DNA from: Yersinia proxima | GTDB lineage: Bacteria > Pseudomonadota > Gammaproteobacteria > Enterobacterales > Enterobacteriaceae | Direction: 5' to 3' | Length of the DNA stretch: 64,000 nt | Assembly (NCBI RefSeq): GCF_902170785.1 | Contig: NZ_CABHYG010000004.1 | Coordinates: 1 to 64,000 of the forward strand | Shown here: positions 50,801-60,158 of the stretch, piece by piece | How the letters are laid out: each line of letters starts with the position of its first letter | How positions within the stretch are numbered: position 1 is the stretch's first letter | Made by a program: the position numbers and the translations under genes | Notes under the pieces: generated by a model | What the model was told of the DNA's origin: nothing | Databases searched by the model: none | Seen by the model: the letters and a program-made list of their open reading frames with translations, nothing else

Positions 50801-51343
50801 TTATCCCAGTATTTTAAATGCTTTGATCCGCTGCAGATGAGGTGAAAGATCTTTAAACTTGTGACCTTGCTTCTCATCCCAGACAATTTCGTAATAAGGA
50901 TGCAAATCACCAGCAGTGCGCTTGCTATCGAGCATTTCATCATTGCGCGACAATACGACTAAACAGCGATCGCGGTTTTTCTCGCGGAAATCACTGATAC
51001 ATTTACTGGCAATATCAACATACTCTTCTGGCCGGTCAATTTTACCGCTCATATTGTCTTGCGGATAAAGATTGGGGTTGAAGGCAACCTGACGGATACC
51101 GCACAGGAAACCAATCCGTTCGGCCCAAAAGCCCCCTAACCCTACACCGCAAATCAGTGATTTGGTATCACCACCCTGCTGAATAGCCTTATCCACTTCT
51201 TTCAATAAATGCTGCATATCATGGCGAGGATGCAACGTGCTGTAACTGATAAAACGCACATCCGGATCAATGAATTGCAGTTGCAGAACTTTCTCGTGAT
51301 TGCCAGGGCTGTTGGAATCAAAACCATGTAGGTAGACGATCAT
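50801..51343 (-). CDS. ycfP: YcfP/YqiA-type alpha/beta-hydrolase-fold protein
   Basis: A 180-residue protein of the UPF0227 family. It begins [18 protein letters not shown] with the HGFDS oxyanion-type motif, and has [17 protein letters not shown] where esterases have GxSxGG. Here the nucleophile position reads GVGLGG rather than GxSxGG, so catalysis is doubtful. A histidine-containing segment EKQGHKFKD fits the fold. Two bases separate it from nagZ, so they are one operon. Role unknown. Confidence 0.9.
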   Translation of the reverse strand: MIVYLHGFDSNSPGNHEKVLQLQFIDPDVRFISYSTLHPRHDMQHLLKEVDKAIQQGGDTKSLICGVGLGGFWAERIGFLCGIRQVAFNPNLYPQDNMSGKIDRPEEYVDIASKCISDFREKNRDRCLVVLSRNDEMLDSKRTAGDLHPYYEIVWDEKQGHKFKDLSPHLQRIKAFKILG

Positions 51344-51345
51344 AT

Positions 51346-52371
51346 TTATCCTCGCGATTTATGTGCATCCCAACGTTCGCTGAGTGCCGTTAATGCCTTA
51401 TTCGCCTGTTGCCAACGCGGTGATGCCATCAACGCCTGACGATCAAACTGCCCAGAATGATACAGGCGTGCCAGTTGGTCTGCTTTGACTGGAGACAGGT
51501 TATCCAACACACTTACCGCGCCCTGACGGTTATTACACACCAAAATCATATCGCAGCCCGCATCCAAAGAGGCTTGCCCTCGCTCGGCATAACTCCCCAT
51601 GATGGCCGCCCCTTCCATCGACAAGTCATCAGAGAAAATGATGCCATCGAACCCTAACTCTTGGCGCAATATGGTTTGGAGCCAGTAAGACGAACCACTG
51701 GCTGGACGCGCATCAGCTTCAGTATAAATCACATGAGCAGGCATAATGGCATCCAGTAATCGCCGGGCAATCAGTTCGCGAAATATAACCATATCATGTG
51801 TGCGGATTTCTGCCAGTGGTCGATTATCCCGAGGCGTCTCTTTATGCGAATCTGCCGTTACCGCCCCATGCCCGGGGAAGTGCTTACCGGTGGTTTTCAT
51901 ACCCGCGCTGTGCATCCCACGAATAAAACACTCTGCCATTTTCAGTGCTTGTTGCGGGTCACTGTGGAATGAACGCTCACCGATAGCCGCGCTAACATGG
52001 CCAATATCCAGTACTGGCGCAAAACTAATATCGATATCCATTGATATCATTTCGGCCGCCATCAGCCAGCCCGCATCTTGTGCTAACTGCGCCGCAGTGG
52101 CTGCATCATTGATCGCCGCGAACGACTGAGCCGCAGGTAAGCGGGTAAAACCATCACGAAAACGCTGTACCCGGCCTCCTTCCTGATCGACCGCCACCAC
52201 CAGACGTTCATGGGACGCAGCCCTTACCTGACGGACTAATTCACGTAATTGCTCGGCATCATGAAAATTACGGCTGAATAAAATCAGGCCGCCCACCAGC
52301 GGGTGCTTTAAAATCTCACGTTCTTCTGCATCCAGCTCATAGCTGGCAACGTCTAACATCACTGGCCCCAC
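51346..52371 (-). CDS. nagZ: Beta-N-acetylglucosaminidase NagZ
   Basis: A 341-residue cytosolic GH3 enzyme removing GlcNAc from anhydromuropeptides in cell-wall recycling; the released muropeptides can affect AmpC induction. The family motif [15 protein letters not shown] includes the Asp/His dyad loop, and the nucleophile aspartate is in [12 protein letters not shown]. GlcNAc made here is the substrate of NagK in this window. Confidence 0.95.
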   Translation of the reverse strand: MGPVMLDVASYELDAEEREILKHPLVGGLILFSRNFHDAEQLRELVRQVRAASHERLVVAVDQEGGRVQRFRDGFTRLPAAQSFAAINDAATAAQLAQDAGWLMAAEMISMDIDISFAPVLDIGHVSAAIGERSFHSDPQQALKMAECFIRGMHSAGMKTTGKHFPGHGAVTADSHKETPRDNRPLAEIRTHDMVIFRELIARRLLDAIMPAHVIYTEADARPASGSSYWLQTILRQELGFDGIIFSDDLSMEGAAIMGSYAERGQASLDAGCDMILVCNNRQGAVSVLDNLSPVKADQLARLYHSGQFDRQALMASPRWQQANKALTALSERWDAHKSRG

Positions 52372-52393
52372 GACAACCTCTCTTTCAATACAA

Positions 52394-53296
52394 TCAAAAT
52401 GATAAATTAAAACGCCGACGCAATGGGGCTACCCATTGCAAAAACTCAGTGTTTCCAGTCTGCTGCCAGCGCACCTCAAACCACATCAACATCAGGTAAT
52501 CAACCCACGGCTCCCAGCGTTGTATCTGGCGGGATAACCGTTCAATATCATGATAACCCTGCTCATTAGCACAATAGTGCTGTAAAAAAGCCTGTTGCTG
52601 CGGCGCTGACCAACTATTGCCACGAAATAGCGCAGCAATATCAAGAGCAACATCGCCATCAGCCGCATATTCCCAGTCAATCAATTTCAGCCCGGAGGGG
52701 GTCGTCAAAAGATTGCCGGGGTGAATATCCATATGTAGGGGTGCCAGTTTCAGCGTTTGCGGCAGTGGTCTACGCAGAAAATGCTGATGCAACCGTAGCC
52801 AATGTGGTGAAAGGCGTTTGCTATCAATCTGCCGGGCATAACGGATAAGTTGAGCGCGTAAATCCAGACGATAACCGCTGGCGGGCAGATGATGCAAGCG
52901 GGTCAATAGTTCTGCCAGTTGACCATTATTCGATAATTCAATGAATTGCGCGTTAGTGACAACGTCACCTCCGAGCCAATTGACCACTAACCAGTGTTGA
53001 TCTGCGGCGATAATAGCGGGTGCCAAATGATGGCCAGCCACATGTCGCAACAACTTGCGCTCCCGCCGCCGGTCCACTCCCAGTTGAGTTTTCTGAACCG
53101 ATTGTTCACGCGCCAGCCAGTTAATACTTGCAGTCGTGTTTGATGGGTAAGAAATACGCCAACTTTCACCCGTCAGGCCAGATACCGGGCTAATATGCCA
53201 ATCTGCATGAATAAAACCGTCAGGGGTAATATCCACCGACGGTTTTATCCTTTCAATAAGCGCATACAGAGAAGGATCAGCGCTTAACTGGGCCAT
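52394..53296 (-). CDS. thiK: Thiamine kinase
   Basis: A 300-residue aminoglycoside-phosphotransferase-fold kinase (YcfN) salvaging thiamine to thiamine phosphate. Brenner-type motif [11 protein letters not shown] and metal-binding [11 protein letters not shown] are intact. It is about 25 residues longer than E. coli ThiK at the N-terminus, and its start overlaps lpoB by 20 bp; a later start is possible but less well conserved with the fold. nagZ follows. Confidence 0.85.
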   Translation of the reverse strand: MAQLSADPSLYALIERIKPSVDITPDGFIHADWHISPVSGLTGESWRISYPSNTTASINWLAREQSVQKTQLGVDRRRERKLLRHVAGHHLAPAIIAADQHWLVVNWLGGDVVTNAQFIELSNNGQLAELLTRLHHLPASGYRLDLRAQLIRYARQIDSKRLSPHWLRLHQHFLRRPLPQTLKLAPLHMDIHPGNLLTTPSGLKLIDWEYAADGDVALDIAALFRGNSWSAPQQQAFLQHYCANEQGYHDIERLSRQIQRWEPWVDYLMLMWFEVRWQQTGNTEFLQWVAPLRRRFNLSF

Positions 53297-53858
53297 TACC
53301 TGACCAGATAATTTCGCCGGTTTGTGTTTGCATCAACTGCATTTCAATAGTGGGTGACTTCACATCACCACTCACATCACTGTAGAGCACATATTGGGCG
53401 CTGACATAGCGAGCCAGACCAATGGCCTTACTGCGTGAGCCAAGGCTATCTTCTTCTGATAACCCCAATGTTTGCTTGGCAACCGCCAATTGCTGTGGCG
53501 AGATCAACACAAACTTTTTGTTTGATGACAGCACTTGGTGCAGTGCCGAGGTGGCTTTCGCCGTTGGTAACCTGCCATTAGTATTATTTTTAACGCTGTC
53601 GAGTAACAATATACTGCCGTTTGCCACATCGTTGCTGTTGACCATTTGTGCCACCAAAGGCTCGACACTGGCGGCCCAATCAATAGATTGCTCCATCTTT
53701 GGCGGCGGCGGTACGTTATCTACCGGTGGTGGCGTTTCAGGAACCGGTGGCGTGACAGGTTCGATGGTCACGGGTGGTGTGGTTGGCTCAACAGGTGGCT
53801 GAGTGATACACCCCGTCAGCACAAGTGCCGCCAGAGCGACAGATAAATACCTTTTCAT
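53277..53858 (-). CDS. lpoB: Outer-membrane lipoprotein activator of PBP1b, LpoB
   Basis: A 193-residue lipoprotein: signal peptide with lipobox LTGC (Cys17), then a proline-rich disordered linker (about 18–55, PVEPTTPPVTIEPVTPPVP) that spans the periplasm. A folded domain follows (QMVNSNDVANGSILLLDSVKNNTNG, AQYVLYSDVSG). It activates peptidoglycan synthase PBP1b (MrcB). The thiK start overlaps its end. Confidence 0.93.
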   Translation of the reverse strand: MKRYLSVALAALVLTGCITQPPVEPTTPPVTIEPVTPPVPETPPPVDNVPPPPKMEQSIDWAASVEPLVAQMVNSNDVANGSILLLDSVKNNTNGRLPTAKATSALHQVLSSNKKFVLISPQQLAVAKQTLGLSEEDSLGSRSKAIGLARYVSAQYVLYSDVSGDVKSPTIEMQLMQTQTGEIIWSGNGPVKR

Positions 53859-53896
53859 TGTCCCACTCCAATAGCGCGATGATAAGAACCGAGCTG

Positions 53897-54286
53897 TTAT
53901 AAGAATAAATAAAGACGCGCGCTGCGCGCATTAAAATTATTATTAACTGATTGAATATCCACATCATCATTTGGTGCAATGACAATAGCGCGCGGTGCCT
54001 CCAGAGGTGGCACATCCAAACCTTGCGCATCATACCAATAAAAGCGGTAGTTTATTTTTATCGGTTTTTTCTGGCTATTGGTAATCACCGAGCGCGCCAC
54101 ATTATTACCCGAGGATGCAGAAACGGTCGGTTGAGAAGCCAAAACACCCGCCGTTAATACAGACGAATCCATTACCACGGTTTGCTGCTTATTTACTGCA
54201 ATCCCTTGCGGACTGCTGCATCCCAGCAATGTCGCGATAGCCGCAAACGTTATCACCGGCAATAAAAACGCCTTCACAGGGCGCAT
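53897..54286 (-). CDS. ycfL: YcfL-family lipoprotein
   Basis: A 129-residue DUF1425 lipoprotein. The signal peptide ends in the lipobox LLGC; the mature part is a small beta-sandwich (NYRFYWYDAQGLDVPP). Role unknown in E. coli too. It lies between hinT and lpoB on the same strand, an arrangement conserved in enterics. Confidence 0.9.
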   Translation of the reverse strand: MRPVKAFLLPVITFAAIATLLGCSSPQGIAVNKQQTVVMDSSVLTAGVLASQPTVSASSGNNVARSVITNSQKKPIKINYRFYWYDAQGLDVPPLEAPRAIVIAPNDDVDIQSVNNNFNARSARLYLFL

Positions 54287-54304
54287 AGGCTTACCTCAGT
54301 TATA

Positions 54305-54322
54305 GTCCTGTCATACTTCAAG
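54305..54322. repeat. Fragment of an ERIC end
   Basis: CCTGTCATACTTCAAGC matches the terminal part of ERIC (reverse complement of GCTTGAAGTATGACGGG) directly at the hinT stop. The rest of the element is absent. Confidence 0.55.
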
Positions 54323-54676
54323 CTATTTATGTGACAGCAACGAGCCCAACTCACGGCCACCGACCAGATGCATGTGAATATGGTAAACCACCTGCCCGGC
54401 ATGACGATTGCAGTTGATGATCAGACGATAGCCATCTTCAGCAATGCCTTCCTGCTCTGCAAGTTTAGCAGCCACAGTGATCATTCGACCCAATGTTGCT
54501 TCATGTTCTGCTGTGACATCATTCACAGTTGGAATAAGAATGTTAGGAATGATTAAAATATGAGTTGGTGCTTGCGGGGCGATATCACGAAACGCGGTCA
54601 CCAGTTCATCCTGGTAGACCACGTCGGCAGGGATTTCACGGCGGATAATTTTGCTGAAAATCGTTTCTTCGGCCAT
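54323..54676 (-). CDS. hinT: HIT-family purine nucleoside phosphoramidase HinT
   Basis: A 117-residue dimeric Hint-type hydrolase of adenosine phosphoramidates. Motif [10 protein letters not shown] contains the HxHxHxx catalytic triad; [19 protein letters not shown] is the conserved start. The E. coli protein has 119 residues. First gene of hinT-ycfL-lpoB-thiK-nagZ-ycfP on this strand. Confidence 0.95.
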   Translation of the reverse strand: MAEETIFSKIIRREIPADVVYQDELVTAFRDIAPQAPTHILIIPNILIPTVNDVTAEHEATLGRMITVAAKLAEQEGIAEDGYRLIINCNRHAGQVVYHIHMHLVGGRELGSLLSHK

Positions 54677-54751
54677 TACGCATTTCCTTGATCATGATAA
54701 AAATGAGGAATGCGTAGTATGAGCGACAATTTCTATTGATTTCAACCTCAA

Positions 54752-55573
54752 TCATTGAGCGCGGGCATAAGCCGCTGCTTTTTCAAACAAAGCCTGCTCT
54801 GGACGAATACCGGTATACAGCACAAATTGCTCAACCGCCTGAATAGCAAAGACTTCAGCGCCAGTAATAACCGTTTTTCCTTGTGCTTTGGCGTAGTTTA
54901 TCAACGGGGTCATCGCCGGCAGTGCCACCACATCAAAAATCACCCCGGCATGTTCAACCTCAGCCTCAGTAAACGCCATGTTATCAGCCTCTTTCCCCCC
55001 CGACATCCCCACAGGGGTGGCATTGATTAATACATCGGCTTCAATGCCCTGCATATCAGGCTGATAAGTATAACCGGATTGTTCAGCTAATTTTTTACCG
55101 GTTATTTCGTTCGTCGCAATAATAAAACCCTGCTTAAAACCGGCATTTTTTAGTGCAAAAGCCACGGCTTTCGCCATCCCACCACTGCCTCGCAATGCAA
55201 ATACTTTATCTGTAGGCACCTGATAACGTTCCAGCAATTTTGCGATGGCGATATAGTCGGTGTTGTACGCTTTCAGATAACCATGAGTATTCACTAAGGT
55301 ATTAACCGAATTAATTGCTGCGGCAGAGGCATCCAACTCATCTACCATTGGGATAACCGCCTCTTTAAACGGCATTGAAATAGCACAACCTCGGAACCCC
55401 AATGCCCGCACACCGCCAATTGCCGCAGCCAGATCTGTGGTGGTAAAGGCTTTATACAGGCAATCGAGATCCATAGCATCGTACAAAAAATTATGAAAAC
55501 GAGTGCCAAAGTTGCTGGGTCTGGCGGCGAGAGAAATACACACTTGGGTATCTTTGTTTAAGTAACGAGTCAT
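54752..55573 (-). CDS. Shikimate 5-dehydrogenase-like protein
   Basis: A 273-residue protein of the shikimate dehydrogenase superfamily, SDH-like branch (like H. influenzae HI0607) rather than housekeeping AroE. Catalytic lysine region ISMPFKEAVIP, aspartate segment AYNTDYIA, and a nucleotide loop LRGSGGMAKAVAFALK. The N-terminus ISLAARPSNFGTRFHN differs from the AroE shikimate-binding SxSxxxHN pattern, so its substrate may not be shikimate. It is divergent from the SgrR-family gene. Confidence 0.82.
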   Translation of the reverse strand: MTRYLNKDTQVCISLAARPSNFGTRFHNFLYDAMDLDCLYKAFTTTDLAAAIGGVRALGFRGCAISMPFKEAVIPMVDELDASAAAINSVNTLVNTHGYLKAYNTDYIAIAKLLERYQVPTDKVFALRGSGGMAKAVAFALKNAGFKQGFIIATNEITGKKLAEQSGYTYQPDMQGIEADVLINATPVGMSGGKEADNMAFTEAEVEHAGVIFDVVALPAMTPLINYAKAQGKTVITGAEVFAIQAVEQFVLYTGIRPEQALFEKAAAYARAQ

Positions 55574-55720
55574 CTTCTTTCCTCAAATAATCATAGCGTT
55601 CTGTCTGCGGCCTTTTCCGATAAAAAGTGCTGAGACACAAACGCTTGCTGTAGTGAAAATTATCGGCTAAAAAGATGATATATAAAACTGCTGAGTTAGA
55701 CTCAATTAGGTTCCTCTTTT

Positions 55721-57511
55721 ATGGTCAGCCGACGCCTTGAACAACAATACTTACGCTTATTGAATCAGGTTGGGGTACAGCCGGTTGAGATTACACTGCA
55801 AGAGCTTGCGGATAAACTCAGCTGTACCAAGCGCCACATGCGGACATTACTGGTTCAGATGCAACAGGCTGGCTGGTTGAAATGGCAAGCAGAGGCAGGT
55901 CGTGGCCGCCGGTCATATTTACAACTATTGCGGAACACTCATCAGCTTTTAATTGAAAAAGCGGAACAGTTATTAGATTCCGGTGGTTTTAATGAAGCCA
56001 TTGCCCTATTGGGCGAAGATAAACAGCTCATTACCCCCTTGTTGCGGGCTAAACTGGGGTATCGGATACGCGATGACTATCAAGCTCTGCGCATCCCCTA
56101 CTACCGCACCATGACAAATCTTTACCCCGGTACAGCACTACGCCGCTCTGAGCTGCACTTAGTCCGGCAAATTTTTAATGGCCTGACCCGAGTAAATGAG
56201 GAGCACGGTGAAGTCACCACCGATTTAGCTCACAAATGGCGAATGCTCGACCCATTGCATTGGCGCTTTTATTTACGCCCGGCGGTGCAATTTCATGATG
56301 GTCGAGAATTGTCCAGCCGCGATGTCGTCAGTTCATTAACCCGCAGTGCAACTTTGCCGCTGTTTTCACATATTCAAAAAATCAGTGCGCGCGGGCCACT
56401 CAGTGTGGTTATTGAACTTAGCCAACCGGACCCACGCCTTCCCCTGTTACTCGCCCATCACAGCGCACTTATTCTGCCGGAAAATCATGCCACGCAGCCA
56501 GATTTTGCCTCTCGCCCTGTGGGAACCGGGCCTTATCGAGTGGCTGAAAATGATAACTGGCACTTGCAGATGAAATCCTTTGACCATTATTTTGGTTTTC
56601 GGGGCTTGCTGGATGAGGTTGAGGTGCTTATCTTCCCGGATTTAGCGCGCCCGCCCTCTGACACGCCCGCCGTGCTATCAGAGCAGTTGAGCATGGCGAA
56701 TATACAAAGTGCCACCTGGCTCAGTTCCAGCATCAGTGATATTGATTATGTTTCTGGGAAAGCTGCCAGCCTGACCGGTAAGCCATCAGACTCAACACAA
56801 GAGATGTTTCTGGAACGCGGTGGGTATTTTTTGCTATGCGATAGCCGCTCACCGCACTGGCACGATATTAAACAGCGCCGTTGGTTGCGGAAAACGCTCA
56901 ATCCTTATCATCTTATCCAGAGTCTGATTGAACCCATTCGCCCCTTCTGGGTGCCCGCAAACAGTGTTCTGCCCACATGGTTTCATGGTATTGATGCTGG
57001 GGAAGACTGTGCTCCTTTTTCAAATGATATCGCGACAGAATCAGAGGATATGCCGGTATTAACACTGGCTTATCATGCCCAGCATCCTGAATACCCGATG
57101 TTGGTGACTGAAATGACTCATATTCTCGCTGCTCAGGGCATTAAGTTGGATATTATCGAGCTGGATTACACCTCTTGGGCCAAAGGCGAGGCTAAGGCCG
57201 ATTTGTGGTTGGGCACAGTGAACTTTGCCGTTCCTGAAGAGTGGAATGTTGGCGCATGGCTATTGGGCTCCCAGTTGCTGCGTCAATCCATCACTGGTGG
57301 TGATGATGCTGATTTACAGAGCTATCTGCATGATTGGCGCAACCAATCCCTGGGTAGCGAGCAATTGATCCGAGAAATCATAGCCAATGGCTGGTTACAG
57401 CCGTTATTCCATCACTGGATGCGCCTAAAAGCCCCCGAACAAGCCCAAGGGGCACACTTGAATAATTTAGGTTGGTTTGATTTCCAGACCACCTGGCTAG
57501 AGCCTGAATAG
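55721..57511 (+). CDS. SgrR-family transcriptional regulator
   Basis: A 596-residue protein with an N-terminal SgrR-type helix-turn-helix (LQELADKLSCTKRHMRTLLVQMQQAGWLKW, with GRGRRSYLQ) and a C-terminal solute-binding-like domain (SBP_bac_5: LHWRFYLRPAVQFHDGRELSSRDVV, PVGTGPYRV). E. coli SgrR (551) senses glucose-phosphate stress and activates the sRNA SgrS, which silences ptsG. This gene converges on ptsG. No SgrS-like RNA was found in the 147-bp gap upstream, so it may be a paralogue rather than SgrR itself. Confidence 0.82.
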   Translation: MVSRRLEQQYLRLLNQVGVQPVEITLQELADKLSCTKRHMRTLLVQMQQAGWLKWQAEAGRGRRSYLQLLRNTHQLLIEKAEQLLDSGGFNEAIALLGEDKQLITPLLRAKLGYRIRDDYQALRIPYYRTMTNLYPGTALRRSELHLVRQIFNGLTRVNEEHGEVTTDLAHKWRMLDPLHWRFYLRPAVQFHDGRELSSRDVVSSLTRSATLPLFSHIQKISARGPLSVVIELSQPDPRLPLLLAHHSALILPENHATQPDFASRPVGTGPYRVAENDNWHLQMKSFDHYFGFRGLLDEVEVLIFPDLARPPSDTPAVLSEQLSMANIQSATWLSSSISDIDYVSGKAASLTGKPSDSTQEMFLERGGYFLLCDSRSPHWHDIKQRRWLRKTLNPYHLIQSLIEPIRPFWVPANSVLPTWFHGIDAGEDCAPFSNDIATESEDMPVLTLAYHAQHPEYPMLVTEMTHILAAQGIKLDIIELDYTSWAKGEAKADLWLGTVNFAVPEEWNVGAWLLGSQLLRQSITGGDDADLQSYLHDWRNQSLGSEQLIREIIANGWLQPLFHHWMRLKAPEQAQGAHLNNLGWFDFQTTWLEPE

Positions 57512-57543
57512 CGATGAAACCATGAGAAGCAGCCTTTCTTGAG

Positions 57544-57573
57544 ACAAAAAAAGGGAGGCTTTCGCCTCCCCTT
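57544..57573. terminator. Terminator between the SgrR-like gene and ptsG
   Basis: GGGAGGC-TTTC-GCCTCCC with a long A-run on its left (U-run for ptsG on the minus strand) and CTTT on its right. Confidence 0.88.
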
Positions 57574-57592
57574 TGCACTCCCCACACCTGAA

Positions 57593-59026
57593 TTAATGGT
57601 TACGAATGTACTCGTCCATATCTGTTTTCAGGTTATCTGATTTCGTCCCGAAGATAGCCTGAACACCTGAGCCTGCGACGACAACGCCCGCAGCACCCAA
57701 TTTCTTCAGACCAGCCTGGTCAACCTTGGACACATCAGCCACGCTGACACGCAGACGGGTGATACATGCATCCAGATTAGTGATGTTTTCTTTACCACCA
57801 AATGCTGCTACCAATGCTGCTGACATTTCAGTACCACCCTGTACAGTTTGCTCAGTAGAAGTTTCTTCACGACCCGGTGTTTTCAGATCCAGTTTAGCGA
57901 TAAGTACACGGAAGATGGTGTAGTACACCAGACCGTAGCAGATACCCACCAGAGGGAACAACCAGATGCGGCTGCTGTTACCACTCAATACCACGAAGTC
58001 AATCAGACCGTGGGAGAAACTAGTCCCGTCACGCATCCCAAGCAGGATACAGATTGGGAAGGCCAGGCCTGCCAGAATTGCATGAATAACATACAAGATT
58101 GGCGCCACGAACATGAAGGAGAATTCGATTGGCTCGGTGATACCAGTCAGGAATGAGGTCAGTGCTGCGGAGATCATGATCCCGCCCACTTTTGCCCGGT
58201 TTTCCGGTTTAGCAGAATGCCAAATAGCGATTGCGGCTGCTGGCAGACCATACATTTTAAACAGGAAGCCACCAGACAGTTTACCCGCAGTTGGGTCACC
58301 CGCCATATAACGTGGAATGTCACCGTGGAATACCTGACCCGCTGCGTTGGTGTATTCACCAATTTGCATTTGGAATGGTACGTTCCAGATATGGTGCAGA
58401 CCGAATGGAACCAACGCACGTTCTACCACACCGTAGATACCAAAGGCGACTACGGAGTTTTGATAAGCTGCCCACTGGGAGAAAGTCTGGATAGCAGTAC
58501 CCACTGGCGGCCACACGAAGGACAGAATCACGCCAACGAAGATCGCTGTGAAACCAGAGATAATCGGCACAAAGCGTTTACCGGCGAAGAAGCCCAGATA
58601 TTCAGGTAACTGAATACGGTAGAAGCGGTTAAACATGTAGGCTGCTATCGCACCTGCAATGATCCCGCCTAACACCCCGGTGTCAGCTAAATGCTTGGCA
58701 GCAATTTCTTCTGCTGGCAAATGCAAGACCAGTGGTGCTACCACCGCCATGGTTTTCACCATGATGCCGTAAGCAACAACGGCTGCCAACGCGGATACAC
58801 CGTCGTTGTTGGTAAAGCCAAGTGCAACGCCAATAGCAAAGATCAATGCCATATTAGCAAAAACGGAACCGCCCGCTTCTGCCATTACGTGAGAGACTAC
58901 CGTTGGTAGCCAGCTAAAATTCGCGGAACCGACACCCAGCAGAATACCTGCGATGGGTAATACGGATACCGGTAGCATTAGCGATTTACCGACCTTTTGC
59001 AGGTTTGCAAATGCGTTCTTAAACAT
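57593..59026 (-). CDS. ptsG: Glucose PTS permease EIICB(Glc)
   Basis: A 477-residue membrane transporter that imports and phosphorylates glucose; the same length as E. coli PtsG. The EIIC domain (about 1–385, roughly ten helices) includes [15 protein letters not shown]; the EIIB domain (about 395–477) has the phosphorylated Cys421 in [10 protein letters not shown]. Residues [12 protein letters not shown] are typical. CAGGAG precedes the ATG. The leader and an upstream Mlc-like site suggest control like that in E. coli. Confidence 0.96.
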   Translation of the reverse strand: MFKNAFANLQKVGKSLMLPVSVLPIAGILLGVGSANFSWLPTVVSHVMAEAGGSVFANMALIFAIGVALGFTNNDGVSALAAVVAYGIMVKTMAVVAPLVLHLPAEEIAAKHLADTGVLGGIIAGAIAAYMFNRFYRIQLPEYLGFFAGKRFVPIISGFTAIFVGVILSFVWPPVGTAIQTFSQWAAYQNSVVAFGIYGVVERALVPFGLHHIWNVPFQMQIGEYTNAAGQVFHGDIPRYMAGDPTAGKLSGGFLFKMYGLPAAAIAIWHSAKPENRAKVGGIMISAALTSFLTGITEPIEFSFMFVAPILYVIHAILAGLAFPICILLGMRDGTSFSHGLIDFVVLSGNSSRIWLFPLVGICYGLVYYTIFRVLIAKLDLKTPGREETSTEQTVQGGTEMSAALVAAFGGKENITNLDACITRLRVSVADVSKVDQAGLKKLGAAGVVVAGSGVQAIFGTKSDNLKTDMDEYIRNH

Positions 59027-59032
59027 AGTTGA

Positions 59033-59056
59033 GTGAGCTCCTGAGTAATAGTGCTT
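59033..59056 (-). promoter_or_regulatory. ptsG leader segment resembling the SgrS target
   Basis: On the minus strand ACTATTACTCAGGAGCTCAC overlaps the ribosome site. ACTCAGGAG is also present in the E. coli ptsG leader, where SgrS pairs. SgrS itself was not found in the window. Confidence 0.5.
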
Positions 59057-59140
59057 TTTACTGCTTTTTCTCGCGTTTATTGGCGTTACAAAGGGGGGAG
59101 TAAGCCTTTGCGAATCAGGGTGTCTAAAGCACCCCTTTAA

Positions 59141-59162
59141 TTTTTACGAAGAGTAAAATAAA
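59141..59162 (-). promoter_or_regulatory. Mlc-like operator upstream of ptsG
   Basis: On the minus strand TTATTTTACTCTTCGTAAAA resembles the E. coli ptsG Mlc operator (TTATTTTACTCTGTGTAAT as I recall it). It lies 115 bp upstream of ptsG. It predicts repression in the absence of glucose. Confidence 0.65.
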
Positions 59163-59264
59163 TAGCCTGCTTAATGTTTGATGGCAGTCACGTTTCTTTC
59201 AAGAAAGCGCTTAATTTGCTTCAAATCGCGCATTTTTTGTAAAAAAACGTCAATGAGAGCTGCC

Positions 59265-59286
59265 CTCACCCACTAAATCGGGTGAG
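59265..59286. other. Hairpin between ycfH and ptsG
   Basis: CTCACCC pairs with GGGTGAG over 8 nt. No T-run; a weak ycfH terminator or a leader structure. The rest of this gap (59027–59334) holds only the ptsG control region. Confidence 0.45.
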
Positions 59287-59334
59287 AACATTACTCGTTT
59301 CGACGATTAATTACGAGCTTAAAAAAAAGTATTC

Positions 59335-60144
59335 TTAAGGAAGTTGGGACGTTCCACTGGTCAGCCGTGCAGAGTCCAGATGAAATAACCGGCAGAAGTT
59401 ATCTGTAGTGGCTTGGGCTAAGGATTCAAGACTAACCCCCTTTAGCACCGCCATATATTCAGCAACATCACGCACATAGGCAGGTTGGTTCTCTTTTCCG
59501 CGATGCGGAACCGGTGCCAGGTAAGGCGAATCGGTTTCAACCAGCAACCTGTCTAGTGGCACATACCGTGCTACATCACGGAGCTGTTCTGCGTTACGGA
59601 AAGTGAGAATGCCTGAGAAAGAGATGTAGAAACCGAGATCTAACAGCGTAGCGGCGGTTGCTTTATCTTCTGTAAAGCAATGTAAAACTCCACCACACTC
59701 ATGTGCCTGTTCTTCATGCAAGATTGCCAGCGTGTCTTCACGGGCATCACGAGTATGTACAATCACCGGTTTATTTAATTGACGGCCAATACGGATATGC
59801 TCACGGAAAGAGGCCTGTTGCAGTGGAATATTGTCTTGCTGATAGAAATAATCCAGCCCGGTTTCCCCCATCGCCACCACGTTAGCTGCCGCCGCAAGTT
59901 TTGCCAACTGCTCAAAATCATAGCCACCCTCAAGATTGAGTGGATGAACGCCACATGAAAACGCCACATTTTCTCTCTCCCCGATAAGGGAGGTCATGGC
60001 TGAAAAACCCGGTAATGTAGTGGCGACCGCCAGCACGAACCCGACATCACGCGCCTTCGCTTTAGCTAATACATCATCAACATTGCAGTGCAACGTCTGG
60101 TAATCAAGGCTATCGAGATGACAATGAGAATCTACTAACAACAT
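59335..60144 (-). CDS. ycfH: TatD-family metal-dependent hydrolase YcfH
   Basis: A 269-residue TIM-barrel hydrolase. Metal ligands are visible in DSHCHLD, the glutamate of AMGETGLDYFY, the histidine of PVIVHTRDA, GVLHCFTED and the aspartate of VETDSPYLAPVPHRGK. TatD relatives act as 3'-5' DNA exonucleases or deacylases; the role of YcfH is unclear. It follows holB by 14 bp in the conserved mltG-tmk-holB-ycfH run. Confidence 0.94.
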   Translation of the reverse strand: MLLVDSHCHLDSLDYQTLHCNVDDVLAKAKARDVGFVLAVATTLPGFSAMTSLIGERENVAFSCGVHPLNLEGGYDFEQLAKLAAAANVVAMGETGLDYFYQQDNIPLQQASFREHIRIGRQLNKPVIVHTRDAREDTLAILHEEQAHECGGVLHCFTEDKATAATLLDLGFYISFSGILTFRNAEQLRDVARYVPLDRLLVETDSPYLAPVPHRGKENQPAYVRDVAEYMAVLKGVSLESLAQATTDNFCRLFHLDSARLTSGTSQLP

Positions 60145-60158
60145 AATTTTAAACCCAA

